Of a DNA stretch of 64,000 bases, positions 9,803 to 18,817 are shown piece by piece. How positions within the stretch are numbered: position 1 is the first letter of the stretch; each line of letters opens with the position of its first letter. The stretch is taken from positions 47,166-111,165 of the forward strand of contig NZ_ATHL01000151.1 of the NCBI RefSeq assembly GCF_000445125.1, given 5' to 3'. Position numbers and translations under genes: made by a program. Source of the stretch: Novosphingobium lindaniclasticum LE124 (GTDB taxonomy: Bacteria > Pseudomonadota > Alphaproteobacteria > Sphingomonadales > Sphingomonadaceae). The notes under the pieces are model-generated. The model was not told where the DNA came from. It made no database searches and was given only the letters and a program-made list of their open reading frames with translations.

Positions 9803-11211
9803 CCCGTCCGCTCGTTCTCTATCCCGACCGCCTGTTTCCCGCCGATCCTGGCACGCGCGCCATTGCGCGCGCGCTCTACGAAGGCGTGAAGGACCTGCCC
9901 ATCGTCAGCCCGCACGGCCATACCGACCCGGCCTGGTTCGCCTATGACGCGCCGTTCACCGACCCCGCTTCGCTGCTGATCGTGCCGGATCATTACGTGT
10001 TCCGGATGCTCTATTCGCAGGGCGTGGCGCTGGAATCGCTGGGCGTGCCGAGCGTCGACGGCAGCCTGGTGGAGCAGGATCCGCGCAAGATCTGGGCGAT
10101 TTTCGCGCAGCGCTATCACCTGTTCCGGGGCACGCCCTCGCGCATGTGGCTGGACTGGGTCTTCGCTGAGGTCTTCGGCCTCGACGTGCTGCTGGATGAG
10201 AGCACGGCCGACCACTACTACGAAGTGATCGACGCCGCGCTCAAGACCGAGGCATTCCGCCCCCGCGCCCTGTTCGAGCGCTTCGGCATCGAGGCGATCG
10301 CCACCACCGAAGGCCCGCTCGACCCGCTCGTCCATCACCGTGCGATCCGGGAAAGCGGGTGGAGCGGCCGGGTCGTCACCGCCTACCGCCCCGATCCGGT
10401 CGTCGATCCCGAAACGCCGGGCTTCGCAGCCAAGGTCGCGAAGTTCGGCGAGATGGCGGGCGAGGACGTTTCGACTTACGCAGGCTATCTGGCCGCGCAC
10501 CGCTTCCACCGCGCCCGCTTTCGCGAGGCCGGAGCCACCTCGACCGATCACGGTCATCCCAGCGCCCGCACTGCCGATCTCTCGCCCGAGGATTGCGAGG
10601 CGCTCTATCGGCGCGTGCTGGCTGGCGCGAGCAAGGAGGACGCCGAACTGTTCCGCGCCCAGATCCTTACCGAAATGGCGGGGATGAGCGTGGAGGACGG
10701 CATGGTGATGCAGCTTCACCCCGCCGTCTATCGCAGCCACAACCAGGCCGTGCTCGACCGCTTTGGGCGCGACAAGGGCGGCGATATTCCGCTGCCGGGC
10801 GAGTTCGTGCAGGCTCTGAAGCCGCTGCTCGACCGCCATGGCAACGACCCGCGCCTGACCTTGATCCTCTTCACGCTCGACGAGGACGTCTACTCGCGCG
10901 AACTGGCGCCGCTGGCCGGGCACTATCCCTCGCTGCGCCTCGGCCCGCCGTGGTGGTTCCACGATTCTCCGGAGGGCATGCGCCGCTTCCGCGAGCGCAC
11001 GACCGAGACGGCGGGCTTTTATAACACCGTCGGCTTCAACGACGATACCCGTGCGTTTCTCTCGATCCCGGCGCGGCACGACGTGGCCCGCCGCATGGAC
11101 TGCGCCTGGCTGGCACAGCTCGTGGCCGAACACCGCCTGCCCGAGGACGAGGCGCACGAAGTCGCCCGCGCCCTCGCTTACGATCTCGTCAAGGCGGCGT
11201 ACAAGCTGTGA
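9799..11211 (+). CDS. uxaC: Glucuronate isomerase
   Basis: Cytoplasmic isomerase converting D-glucuronate to D-fructuronate (and galacturonate to tagaturonate). The length (470 residues) and the N-terminal block PIVSPHGHTDPAWFA with the metal-binding HGH are typical of UxaC, as are WWFHDSPEGMRRFRE and the GFYNTVGFNDDTRAF block near the C-terminus. It overlaps the upstream transporter by ATGA and the downstream reductase by GTGA, indicating translational coupling. Confidence 0.97.
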   Translation: MTRPLVLYPDRLFPADPGTRAIARALYEGVKDLPIVSPHGHTDPAWFAYDAPFTDPASLLIVPDHYVFRMLYSQGVALESLGVPSVDGSLVEQDPRKIWAIFAQRYHLFRGTPSRMWLDWVFAEVFGLDVLLDESTADHYYEVIDAALKTEAFRPRALFERFGIEAIATTEGPLDPLVHHRAIRESGWSGRVVTAYRPDPVVDPETPGFAAKVAKFGEMAGEDVSTYAGYLAAHRFHRARFREAGATSTDHGHPSARTADLSPEDCEALYRRVLAGASKEDAELFRAQILTEMAGMSVEDGMVMQLHPAVYRSHNQAVLDRFGRDKGGDIPLPGEFVQALKPLLDRHGNDPRLTLILFTLDEDVYSRELAPLAGHYPSLRLGPPWWFHDSPEGMRRFRERTTETAGFYNTVGFNDDTRAFLSIPARHDVARRMDCAWLAQLVAEHRLPEDEAHEVARALAYDLVKAAYKL

Positions 11212-12668
11212 GACTTTCGACCGAGACTCTCGCGCAGGTTCCTGCTGCCGTCGCCCGTCCCGCCTATGACCGCGCGGCGGTCAAGGCGGGGGTCGTCCAT
11301 CTCGGCATCGGCGCCTTCCACCGCGCGCACCAGGCCGCCGTGTTCGAGGCCGCGCTGGCATCCGGCGATCTGCTCTGGGGCGTAATCGGCGTCTCGTTGC
11401 GTTCGGCTTCGGTGCGGGACCAAATGACCCCGCAGGACGGGCTTTACACCCTGCTGGTGCGCGAAGGCGAAAAGCAGACGCCGCAGATCATCGGCGCCGT
11501 GCAGCGGGTACTGGTCGCGCCCGAGGACCCGGAGGCGGTGGTGGCCGCGCTGGCTTCGCCCGATACGCATCTCGTTACCCTGACGGTCACCGAGAAGGGC
11601 TATTGCCTCGATCGCAAGACCGGCCGTCTCATGGCCGAGGACGCGGACGTGGCTGCCGATCTCGCCGGGCTGGAGCGCCCGCGCACGGCGGCGGGGTTTC
11701 TGGTCGCGGCGCTGGCGCGTCGACGTGCCGAGGGCCTCGCCCCGCTCTCGATCCTCTCCTGCGACAACCTGCCCCACAACGGCGCGCTGCTGAAAGGCGC
11801 GGTGCTCGCCATGGCCGAGGCGCACGATCCGGCGCTCGCCACATGGATCGCGCAAAATTGCACGTTCCCCGCCACCATGGTCGACCGCATCGTTCCGGCC
11901 ACGACGGACGAGGACATCGCCGGTCTTGCGGGCCTGATCGGTTTGGAAGACCGGGCCATGGTCAAGGCCGAACCTTTCCTGCAATGGGTGATCGAGGACA
12001 GCTTCGCAGGCGCCCGCCCCGACTTCGCTGCACTGGGAGTCCAGCTCACCGATGCCGTCGCCCCGTGGGAGGAAGCCAAGCTGCGCCTGCTCAACGGTGC
12101 GCATTCGGCCATCGCCTATCTTGGCGGCCTTGCAGGCGACCGTTTCGTCCACGAATTCGTCCGCACTGCTCAGGGCCTGCTCTTCGTGGAGCGGCTCTGG
12201 GACGAAGTGGTGCCCACGCTGGACCCGCCCGCCGGGCTCGACATTCCCGCCTATCGCCGCGAACTGATGGCGCGCTTCGCCAATAGCGCGCTCCAGCACC
12301 GTACCCGCCAGATCGCCATGGACGGCTCGCAGAAGCTGCCGCAACGCCTCCTCGCGCCGCTGGGCGCGGTGATGGAGCAGGGCGGCTCCTGCGCCGCCAT
12401 CGCGCTGGCCGTGGCAGCGTGGGTACGCTGGCAGGCCGGGACGACCGATGCCGGTGAGATCTTCACCGTCGACGATCCCGCCGCCCCGGCGCTGGCCGAT
12501 GCCATGCGCAATGCGCCGACCCCGCGTGCCCGTGTCATCGCCGCGCTCGGCGTGCTCGGCTATGAGCCAGACGCCGCCGCGCTCGACGCTATCGCCGCGC
12601 ACCTCGGCCATCTCGAAACCTCCGGCGCCCGCGCCGTGATCGCTGCCTTCCTGGGAGAGAACGCATGA
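11208..12668 (+). CDS. uxuB: D-fructuronate reductase (mannonate oxidoreductase, mannitol dehydrogenase family)
   Basis: NAD(H)-dependent long-chain dehydrogenase of 486 residues reducing D-fructuronate to D-mannonate. The Rossmann region starts VVHLGIGAFHRAHQAAVFE; SCDNLPHNGALLK and FPATMVDRIVP are typical family blocks, and KLRLLNGAHSAIAYLG carries the catalytic Lys/Asn-His set. The GTG start overlaps the uxaC stop by 4 bp. A tagaturonate or mannitol substrate cannot be excluded from sequence alone, but uxaC upstream and manD in the same operon make fructuronate the best assignment. Confidence 0.93.
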   Translation: MRLSTETLAQVPAAVARPAYDRAAVKAGVVHLGIGAFHRAHQAAVFEAALASGDLLWGVIGVSLRSASVRDQMTPQDGLYTLLVREGEKQTPQIIGAVQRVLVAPEDPEAVVAALASPDTHLVTLTVTEKGYCLDRKTGRLMAEDADVAADLAGLERPRTAAGFLVAALARRRAEGLAPLSILSCDNLPHNGALLKGAVLAMAEAHDPALATWIAQNCTFPATMVDRIVPATTDEDIAGLAGLIGLEDRAMVKAEPFLQWVIEDSFAGARPDFAALGVQLTDAVAPWEEAKLRLLNGAHSAIAYLGGLAGDRFVHEFVRTAQGLLFVERLWDEVVPTLDPPAGLDIPAYRRELMARFANSALQHRTRQIAMDGSQKLPQRLLAPLGAVMEQGGSCAAIALAVAAWVRWQAGTTDAGEIFTVDDPAAPALADAMRNAPTPRARVIAALGVLGYEPDAAALDAIAAHLGHLETSGARAVIAAFLGENA

Positions 12669-14344
12669 CATTCCGCTCTGCCTTGCTGGCAGTCTCCGCC
12701 CTCGCGACCAGCCTGAGCCTGGCCGCCCCCGCGCTAGCCGATGCGCCGCGTCTTGAGCGAAAGGGCGATACGCAGCAGCTCATCGTCAACGGCAAGCCCA
12801 TGCTGATGATCGGCGGCGAACTCAGCAATTCGGCATCCTCCAGCGCCGCCTACATGGAGCCGCACTGGAAGCGCCTGACGGAAATGAACGTCGATACCGT
12901 GCTTACGCCGGTGTCGTGGGAGCTGATCGAGCCCACCGAAGGCACGTTCGACTGGTCCTCGGTGGATTCGCAGATCAAGGCGGCGCGGGCCAACGACCTC
13001 AAGCTGGTGATCCTGTGGTTCGGCGCGTGGAAGAACTCCATGTCCACTTATGTCCCGGCCTGGGTAAAGCGCGACCAGCAGCGCTTCCCGCGTGCGCAGC
13101 TTCCCAATGGGCAGGGCGTGGAGATCCTCTCGACCTTCGGCGGCGAGACATTGAAGGCCGACCAGCGCGCCTATGCCGCGCTCATGGCGCATCTGAAGGC
13201 GGTGGATTCCAAGGACAACACCGTCGTCATGGTGCAGGTGGAGAACGAGATCGGGATGCTCCCGGTCGCGCGCGACTATAGCGCGGCTGCCAATGCCGCT
13301 TATGCCGAGCCGGTCCCGGCCGAGCTGGTGAACTACCTTGTAGCGCACAAGGATTCGCTGGTTCCGGGCATGCGCAGGATGTGGCTGGAGCGCGGCGCGC
13401 GTACCAGCGGATCGTGGGACGAGCTGTTCGGCGGCGGCGATGCGGCGGCGGAAGTCTTTGCCGCCTGGCATTATGCCCGGTTCGCGAACCAGCTCGCGCA
13501 GGCCGGCAAGGCGGCCTATCCGATCCCGATGTACGTCAACGTTGCGCTCAACCGTCCGGGTCGCATCCCCGGCGAATATCCCAGCGGCGGCCCTTTGCCG
13601 CACTTGCTGGACGTGTGGAAAGCGGGCGGCCCGCACCTCGATTTCCTGGCGCCGGACATCTACTTCTCGAGCTTCGTGGACATCGTGAACGGCTACAAGC
13701 GGCCCGACAACGTGCTGTTCATTCCCGAAGCGCACAATGCCAGCAATCCTACCGGCGCGGCGAACGCGTTCTACGCGATCGGCCAGCTCGACGCGATCGG
13801 CTTCAGCCCGTTTTCAATCGACTCGGTGGATCAGGATCCCGGTGGCCTCAAGGATGCCTACGGCGTGCTCCAGCAGCTCAAGCCCTACATCCTGGATGCG
13901 CAGGGTACCGACCGCATGGTCGGCTTCAAGCCGCGCCAGCTCTATGACGAGACGCTGGTCTACGAGCCGGAAACCCGCGAAGTCGGACCCTACCGCTTCA
14001 CGATCGCCTACGCCGATATCCAGAAGCCGGTGGCGCACCCCGGCGCAGATGTCTCGCAGCCGGGTTCTGCGGCCGCCATCGCAGCGGCAGGCGGCATGAT
14101 CATCCAGATCGGCCCCGAGGAATACCTCGTCGCAGGACAGGGCGTGACCGTGACCTTCAAGCCGCTGGCCGATGCCGCCGCGCTTGCCGGTATCGACTCG
14201 GCGTTCGAAGGTAAGTTCGATGCTTCCGGCAAATGGGTGCCGGGTCGCCTGCTCAACGGCGACCAGACCCATCAGGGCCGACACATTCGCCTGGAGGCCG
14301 GAAAATGGCAGATCCAGCGGGTAAAGCTCTATACTTACCGCTAG
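12665..14344 (+). CDS. GH35-like beta-galactosidase with DUF5597 C-terminal domain, exported
   Basis: Last gene of the operon (ATGA overlap with uxuB), 559 residues with a signal peptide ending ALA (about residue 25). The GH35/GH42-type barrel has VNGKPMLMIGGELSNS near the start, the acid/base glutamate in VQVENEIGM and the probable nucleophile glutamate in FIPEAHN; the C-terminal third matches the DUF5597 pattern. Enzymes of this architecture include a xyloglucan side-chain galactosidase from Cellvibrio, so it may remove galactosyl decorations from hemicellulose. The exact substrate is inferred. Confidence 0.85.
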   Translation: MTFRSALLAVSALATSLSLAAPALADAPRLERKGDTQQLIVNGKPMLMIGGELSNSASSSAAYMEPHWKRLTEMNVDTVLTPVSWELIEPTEGTFDWSSVDSQIKAARANDLKLVILWFGAWKNSMSTYVPAWVKRDQQRFPRAQLPNGQGVEILSTFGGETLKADQRAYAALMAHLKAVDSKDNTVVMVQVENEIGMLPVARDYSAAANAAYAEPVPAELVNYLVAHKDSLVPGMRRMWLERGARTSGSWDELFGGGDAAAEVFAAWHYARFANQLAQAGKAAYPIPMYVNVALNRPGRIPGEYPSGGPLPHLLDVWKAGGPHLDFLAPDIYFSSFVDIVNGYKRPDNVLFIPEAHNASNPTGAANAFYAIGQLDAIGFSPFSIDSVDQDPGGLKDAYGVLQQLKPYILDAQGTDRMVGFKPRQLYDETLVYEPETREVGPYRFTIAYADIQKPVAHPGADVSQPGSAAAIAAAGGMIIQIGPEEYLVAGQGVTVTFKPLADAAALAGIDSAFEGKFDASGKWVPGRLLNGDQTHQGRHIRLEAGKWQIQRVKLYTYR

Positions 14345-14347
14345 AAA

Positions 14348-14417
14348 GATACCGCTAACATAAGTGTTGACGCGCCACTGCTCGAGGCATATGTATATCT
14401 TAATGATAGCGCTACCA
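14348..14417 (+). promoter_or_regulatory. Receptor promoter flanked by two LacI-type operators
   Basis: Two operators, GATACCGCTAACA (14348-14360) and GATAGCGCTACCA (14405-14417), bracket a promoter-like pair, TTGACG at 14367-14372 and TATGTA at 14390-14395 (17-bp spacer). The centres are 57 bp apart, which would allow cooperative or looping repression of the TonB receptor gene starting at 14480. Confidence 0.72.
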
Positions 14418-14479
14418 GCAGTGGCGTACCCGTGATCCGCCCGGAGGCGGACGCAAAATGACATGGGAGGGGATTACCA

Positions 14480-17389
14480 ATGCGATCCGACCGTATTTCC
14501 GTTCGTGCCGTTCTCCTGAGCGCCGCCGCGCTTTCGAGCTTCATCGCACCTGCCGCTTTCGCGCAGGACACCGCAGCGCCGGCCGCCGTAGACGCGCCGC
14601 AGGACGATGCCTCCACGGAGCCGTCGGCGGGTGACATCATCGTCACCGGCATCCGCGGTTCGCTCCAGAGCGCAACCAACGCCAAGCGCGAGGCCGTGAC
14701 TTTCGGAGACTCGATCTTCGCCGAAGACATCGGCAAGCTGCCCGCCACCAACCTCGCCGAAACCCTGAACCGCATGCCCGGCGTGCGCCTCAACCGCGAC
14801 ATCAACGGCGAAGGCACCCAGGTCGCCATTCGCGGCCTCGGCCCCAGCTTCACCCGCGTGCTGCTGAACGGGTCCCAGCTTCAGGTGGCGTCCGATGGTG
14901 GCACCAACGGCGGCAGCGCCAACCGCGAAGTCGATCTCGATTTCTTCCCGTCCGAGCTCTTCACCCGCCTCGACCTTGCCAAAAGCCCGACGCCCTCCAC
15001 CCTCGAAGGCGGCATCGCCGGCACCGTCAACTTGCGCAACGCCCGTCCCTTCGACAAGGAAGGCACCCACATCACCGCCGTGGCACAGGGCCAGTACACC
15101 GACAGCAACGGCAAGATCAGCCCGCGCGGCGCACTCGTCGCCAGCCACACGACCGACACTTTCGGCATTCTCGTCGGCGTGGCGGGCGTGAAGACCAAGA
15201 CCCGCGTCGACGGTTTCGAGACCGTGGGCTGGGGCGACGGCAGCCTGGGCGCCGGCGATGCCGGCAACAACAACTGGAACTGGGCCTCGGTCGTCCCCGC
15301 CAATGCCGGTCACGGCCTCATCCCCGGTCAGCCGGTGGACGTGGTCGCCACCTCGGGCCTGACGCGCAGCCAGCTCAGCACCGCGCTGCTGCCGCGTCTG
15401 GGCCGCAACAGCCTGACCACCGGCGACCGTTCGCGCATCTCGGCGCTGGCTTCGCTCGAATGGCGCCCCAGCGACGAACTGCACTTCGCCCTCGACGGTA
15501 TCTGGGCCAAGTCCAAGCGCAACTACGACAAGATCAACATGAACTGGCAGGTCCGCAACTCGGGCCCCGGCACCGGCGCCCAGGCGACCGGCGGCATGAT
15601 CCCGATCGACCTGACCGTGGACGACAACGGCGTGGTGACGAGCGGCACTTTCGCCAACTCGTCGTTCTTCCTCGAAGCCAGCCAGTTCAAGCAGACCACC
15701 AAGTTCTGGAACATCAACCCCAGCCTGACCTGGCAGCCTTCCGACACCGTCAAGGTGGAGGCGAGCGCCAACTGGTCGAAGAGCAAGTTCTTCCGCGAGC
15801 AACCGACGTTCGCGTTCCAGACCCCGCCGAACTCGGGCGTGGATGTCTATTACGACAATACCGGCGCCGCCAACCGCCCGCTGATCACCACCAACATCGA
15901 TCTCAACGATCCGAATCTCGGCTGGCAGTGGTATCGTCAGAACATCCAGCTCGTGCGCCGCAGCACGGAAACCAAGGGTGCGCACCTCGATACGACGATC
16001 GGTGACGATCAGTTCAGCATCAAGTTCGGCGGCGCCTACGACCGGGCGCAGCGTTCGATCCGTGCCTATGACAACAGCCCGGCCTACCAGCTTTCGGTTT
16101 GCGGAGCGGGCTGCACCGGCGCCACCGGAACCGTGCCGACCAGCGCGATCGGGCAGTATCTCAACACGTTCCCGGTGAACGATTTCGGCCATCTCGCCAG
16201 TGGCAGCGTCGGCTACAACGCTTTCGTGGTGCCGGACTTCGACGCACTGAGGGCCGCCACCAATTACGCCGCCTACCGCGACTCCGCGCCCGAAGCGCGC
16301 GGCGCGGTGACCGGCGGCGCCACCGGCGACATGGACGAAACCGTATGGGGCGCCTACTTCGAACTGAACGGCGTCACCCAGATCTTCGGCCGTGACCTGC
16401 ACGTCAATGCCGGCATGCGTTACGCGCATACGCGCCAAGTCGTCGTCGGGCCGAGCCAGGTGGGCAACACGATCATCGATATCACGTCGAAGTCGAACTA
16501 CGACAACTTCCTGCCTTCGATCAACGTGACCTACGATCTCCTGGACAACCTCAAGCTGCGCGCTTCGGCTTCGCGTACCATGACCCGTCCGGACGCAGGC
16601 CAGATCCTGCCGGGGATCACCTTCTCCGATCCCTCGGCACTGGTCGCCACCGCGGGCAACCCTGACCTGACGCCCTACACCTCGGACAACTTCGATATCG
16701 GCGGCGAGTTCTACACCGGCGGCATCGGCTACATCGGCGTGTCCGCCTTCATGAAGAACATCCAGGGCTTCACGGAAACGCAGGTCACCAGCGCCAGCTT
16801 CGGTTCGCTGAACATTCCGTTCGACGGCCTGATATCCACGCAGCAGGATGCGCTGCGCAACCGCGCAGCCGCCACGGGCGTGGCGATCGCCGACCTGCCG
16901 ATCACGGTGAACCGCCCGGTCAACCTCGCCGACCTCAAGATCAAGGGCATCGAGGCGACCTGGGTACAGCCGCTCGATTTCCTGGTGCAGGGTCTCGGCT
17001 TCTCCGCGAACGGCACCCACCTCAAGCAGTCGTCGTCCTCGGGCCTGGTCGCCACCGGCGTCTCGCCCTATTCGTACAACCTCCAAGGCTTCTATGAGAA
17101 CCATGGCTTGTCGATCAGCCTGAACTACGTCTGGAACGACAAGTCGATTGCGGTGAACGGTCCGCAGAACAACATCCCCGGCGCCGCGCTGCGCGCCGAT
17201 GCGCGCGGCCAGCTCGACCTTTCGGCCGGCTACCAGCTGCCGTTCCTCAATGAGGGCGTGCGCCTGACGCTCGACGTGCTGAACATCACCAACGAGCCGA
17301 TCCGCACCACCTTCGAATATTCGAACGCAGCATATTCGGTCTACTATCCCGGCCGTCAGGTGCTGGTGGGCCTGCGCGCCAACTTCTGA
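14480..17389 (+). CDS. TonB-dependent receptor, probable xylo-oligosaccharide importer
   Basis: Outer membrane receptor of 969 residues, of the large Caulobacter/Xanthomonas sugar-receptor type. A signal peptide ends AAFA (about residue 29). The plug domain shows GDIIVTGIRGSLQSA (TonB-box-like start), LAETLNRMPGVRLNRD and VAIRGLGPSFTRVLLNG; the barrel ends in an aromatic-terminated strand (LVGLRANF). GGGAGGGG precedes the start. Two LacI-type operators control it, and it lies between the uronate operon and an SGNH esterase, so it most likely imports decorated xylo-oligosaccharides. Confidence 0.93.
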   Translation: MRSDRISVRAVLLSAAALSSFIAPAAFAQDTAAPAAVDAPQDDASTEPSAGDIIVTGIRGSLQSATNAKREAVTFGDSIFAEDIGKLPATNLAETLNRMPGVRLNRDINGEGTQVAIRGLGPSFTRVLLNGSQLQVASDGGTNGGSANREVDLDFFPSELFTRLDLAKSPTPSTLEGGIAGTVNLRNARPFDKEGTHITAVAQGQYTDSNGKISPRGALVASHTTDTFGILVGVAGVKTKTRVDGFETVGWGDGSLGAGDAGNNNWNWASVVPANAGHGLIPGQPVDVVATSGLTRSQLSTALLPRLGRNSLTTGDRSRISALASLEWRPSDELHFALDGIWAKSKRNYDKINMNWQVRNSGPGTGAQATGGMIPIDLTVDDNGVVTSGTFANSSFFLEASQFKQTTKFWNINPSLTWQPSDTVKVEASANWSKSKFFREQPTFAFQTPPNSGVDVYYDNTGAANRPLITTNIDLNDPNLGWQWYRQNIQLVRRSTETKGAHLDTTIGDDQFSIKFGGAYDRAQRSIRAYDNSPAYQLSVCGAGCTGATGTVPTSAIGQYLNTFPVNDFGHLASGSVGYNAFVVPDFDALRAATNYAAYRDSAPEARGAVTGGATGDMDETVWGAYFELNGVTQIFGRDLHVNAGMRYAHTRQVVVGPSQVGNTIIDITSKSNYDNFLPSINVTYDLLDNLKLRASASRTMTRPDAGQILPGITFSDPSALVATAGNPDLTPYTSDNFDIGGEFYTGGIGYIGVSAFMKNIQGFTETQVTSASFGSLNIPFDGLISTQQDALRNRAAATGVAIADLPITVNRPVNLADLKIKGIEATWVQPLDFLVQGLGFSANGTHLKQSSSSGLVATGVSPYSYNLQGFYENHGLSISLNYVWNDKSIAVNGPQNNIPGAALRADARGQLDLSAGYQLPFLNEGVRLTLDVLNITNEPIRTTFEYSNAAYSVYYPGRQVLVGLRANF

Positions 17390-17425
17390 TTGTTCTTGCA
17401 GGGAACTCCTCCTCCCTGAAAACTC

Positions 17426-17463
17426 CGAGCCGGCGACCCACGGGCGCCGGCTCGTTTCTTTTT
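17426..17463 (+). terminator. Rho-independent terminator after the TonB receptor
   Basis: CGAGCCGGCG (17426-17435) pairs with CGCCGGCTCG (17445-17454) and is followed by a T-rich run (17455-17463). It lies 36 bp after the receptor stop and directly before the ribosome binding site of the esterase gene, so it may attenuate rather than fully separate the two. Confidence 0.85.
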
Positions 17464-17474
17464 GAGGATCCGCA

Positions 17475-18695
17475 ATGCTGCCGAAACTTCGTCCCTTCGC
17501 CCTCACCGCCGCACTTCTGACGACGGGAGCGGCGACGCCCGCCCTGGCGGCGGCATGCCCCTGGATCGCCGCCTGGGGATCATCGCAAATGGTGCCGGGC
17601 GCCGACAACGCGCTTCCCGCCGAGGCCTTGCGGGATGTCACCTTGCGGCAGATCGTTCGCCCCTCGATCGGCGGCAGCGGGCTGCGCGTGCGCTTGTCCA
17701 ATGCGTTCGGTGACACCCCCCTGGTGATCGAGGGAGCAAGCGTGGAGCGGGCCTTGCAGACGGACAAGGCGGCTATCGATGAGAAATCGCTGACGCCGCT
17801 CCGCTTCTCCGGCAAGATGCATGTCGTGATTCCGCCCGGCGCCGAATGGCTTTCCGACCCGGTGGACAGTCCCATCAGGGCTTTCGAGGACCTGGCCGTC
17901 TCGATCCATGTTCGGGCGGTGCCTCCGCGCCAGACCTCGCATCCGGGATCACGGGCGACATCGTACTGGCTTCCCGGTAACCACCTCGCAGATGCGGACC
18001 TGCCGGGCGCGCGCGAGGTGAACCACTGGTTCCTGCTCTCCGGCATCGAGGCGAGTGCCTGCCGAACGGGCGCCGTGGTCGCGCTCGGCGATTCCATCAC
18101 CGACGGACACGGCGCCACCACCAACGGCAACGACCGCTGGACCGACGTGCTGGCACGGCGTCTGGGCGGCAAGCGGGCCGTGATCAACCAGGGAATCGGC
18201 GGGAACCGCGTGCTGCTGGACGGGCTTGGCCCCAACGCCATGTCACGGCTGGACCGCGATGTGCTGGCGCTCCCCGGCGTCACGCACCTGATCCTGCTGG
18301 AAGGCATCAACGACCTCGGCGTGCTCACGCGCGACCAGCCGGTCAGTCCCGCAGAACATGCCGCCATGGTGGAGCAGGTCACCGGCGCCTACGCCCAGAT
18401 CGTCGCCCGAGCACGGGCGAAGGGGATCAAGGTCTACGGGGCTACCCTGCTGCCGTTCATGGGCATGGCATACTATCACCCGGATGCCCTGAACGAGGCG
18501 GATCGTCAGGCGATCAATGCCTGGATCCGCAAGCCCGGCCATTTCGATGCCGTGATCGACTTCGACAAGGTCATGCGCGATCCTGCACGGCCTGATCGGC
18601 TCAATCCGGCGTTCGACGTGGGCGATGCGATCCATCCCAATCCGGCCGGGTACAAGGCCATGGGGGAGGCGGTGCCGCTGGAATTGTTGCGCTAG
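17475..18695 (+). CDS. SGNH/GDSL-family esterase, exported
   Basis: Secreted or periplasmic hydrolase of 406 residues with a signal peptide ending ALA. The N-terminal half (about residues 25-190) is an accessory beta domain; the catalytic half has block I ALGDSITDGHG with the nucleophile serine, GGNRVLLD, a LEGINDLG block with the oxyanion Asn, and DAIHPNPAGY with the catalytic Asp-His pair. The family includes acetylxylan esterases, which fits deacetylation of xylan in this locus, though lipase-like or rhamnogalacturonan acetylesterase activity is possible. GAGGA precedes the start. Confidence 0.87.
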   Translation: MLPKLRPFALTAALLTTGAATPALAAACPWIAAWGSSQMVPGADNALPAEALRDVTLRQIVRPSIGGSGLRVRLSNAFGDTPLVIEGASVERALQTDKAAIDEKSLTPLRFSGKMHVVIPPGAEWLSDPVDSPIRAFEDLAVSIHVRAVPPRQTSHPGSRATSYWLPGNHLADADLPGAREVNHWFLLSGIEASACRTGAVVALGDSITDGHGATTNGNDRWTDVLARRLGGKRAVINQGIGGNRVLLDGLGPNAMSRLDRDVLALPGVTHLILLEGINDLGVLTRDQPVSPAEHAAMVEQVTGAYAQIVARARAKGIKVYGATLLPFMGMAYYHPDALNEADRQAINAWIRKPGHFDAVIDFDKVMRDPARPDRLNPAFDVGDAIHPNPAGYKAMGEAVPLELLR

Positions 18696-18733
18696 GGGGT
18701 CCGTTTCGAGACATGGGCTGGTCATTGCCAGCA

Positions 18734-18757
18734 GTCCCGGATCAGGTCCGGGACGAC
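18734..18757. repeat. REP-like palindrome (single copy)
   Basis: GTCCCGGATCAGGTCCGGGAC plus GAC: an imperfect palindrome of the same family as the copies at 22713, 35954, 36025, 37416 and 37490. It lies just downstream of the esterase gene. Confidence 0.75.
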
Positions 18758-18779
18758 GCCCGGCTCCGGTAAGAGCCTG

Positions 18780-18812
18780 GCATGGCGGACACGAGGCTCG
18801 TGTCCGCCATGC
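18780..18812. terminator. Hairpin between convergent esterase and GH43 genes
   Basis: A perfect 15-bp inverted repeat with a 3-nt loop (arms 18780-18794 and 18798-18812) lies 5 bp past the GH43 stop. No clear T run follows on either strand, so it may act as a transcript-stabilising hairpin or a weak bidirectional terminator. Confidence 0.7.
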
Positions 18813-18817
18813 TTCGT

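Noticed and set aside
14474..18382. Very long antisense open frame (about 1300 codons) opposite the TonB receptor and esterase
   Set aside because: GC-rich codon bias leaves the opposite strand free of stops; the translation is Arg/His/Gly/Ala-rich without motifs, and the plus-strand genes are clear.
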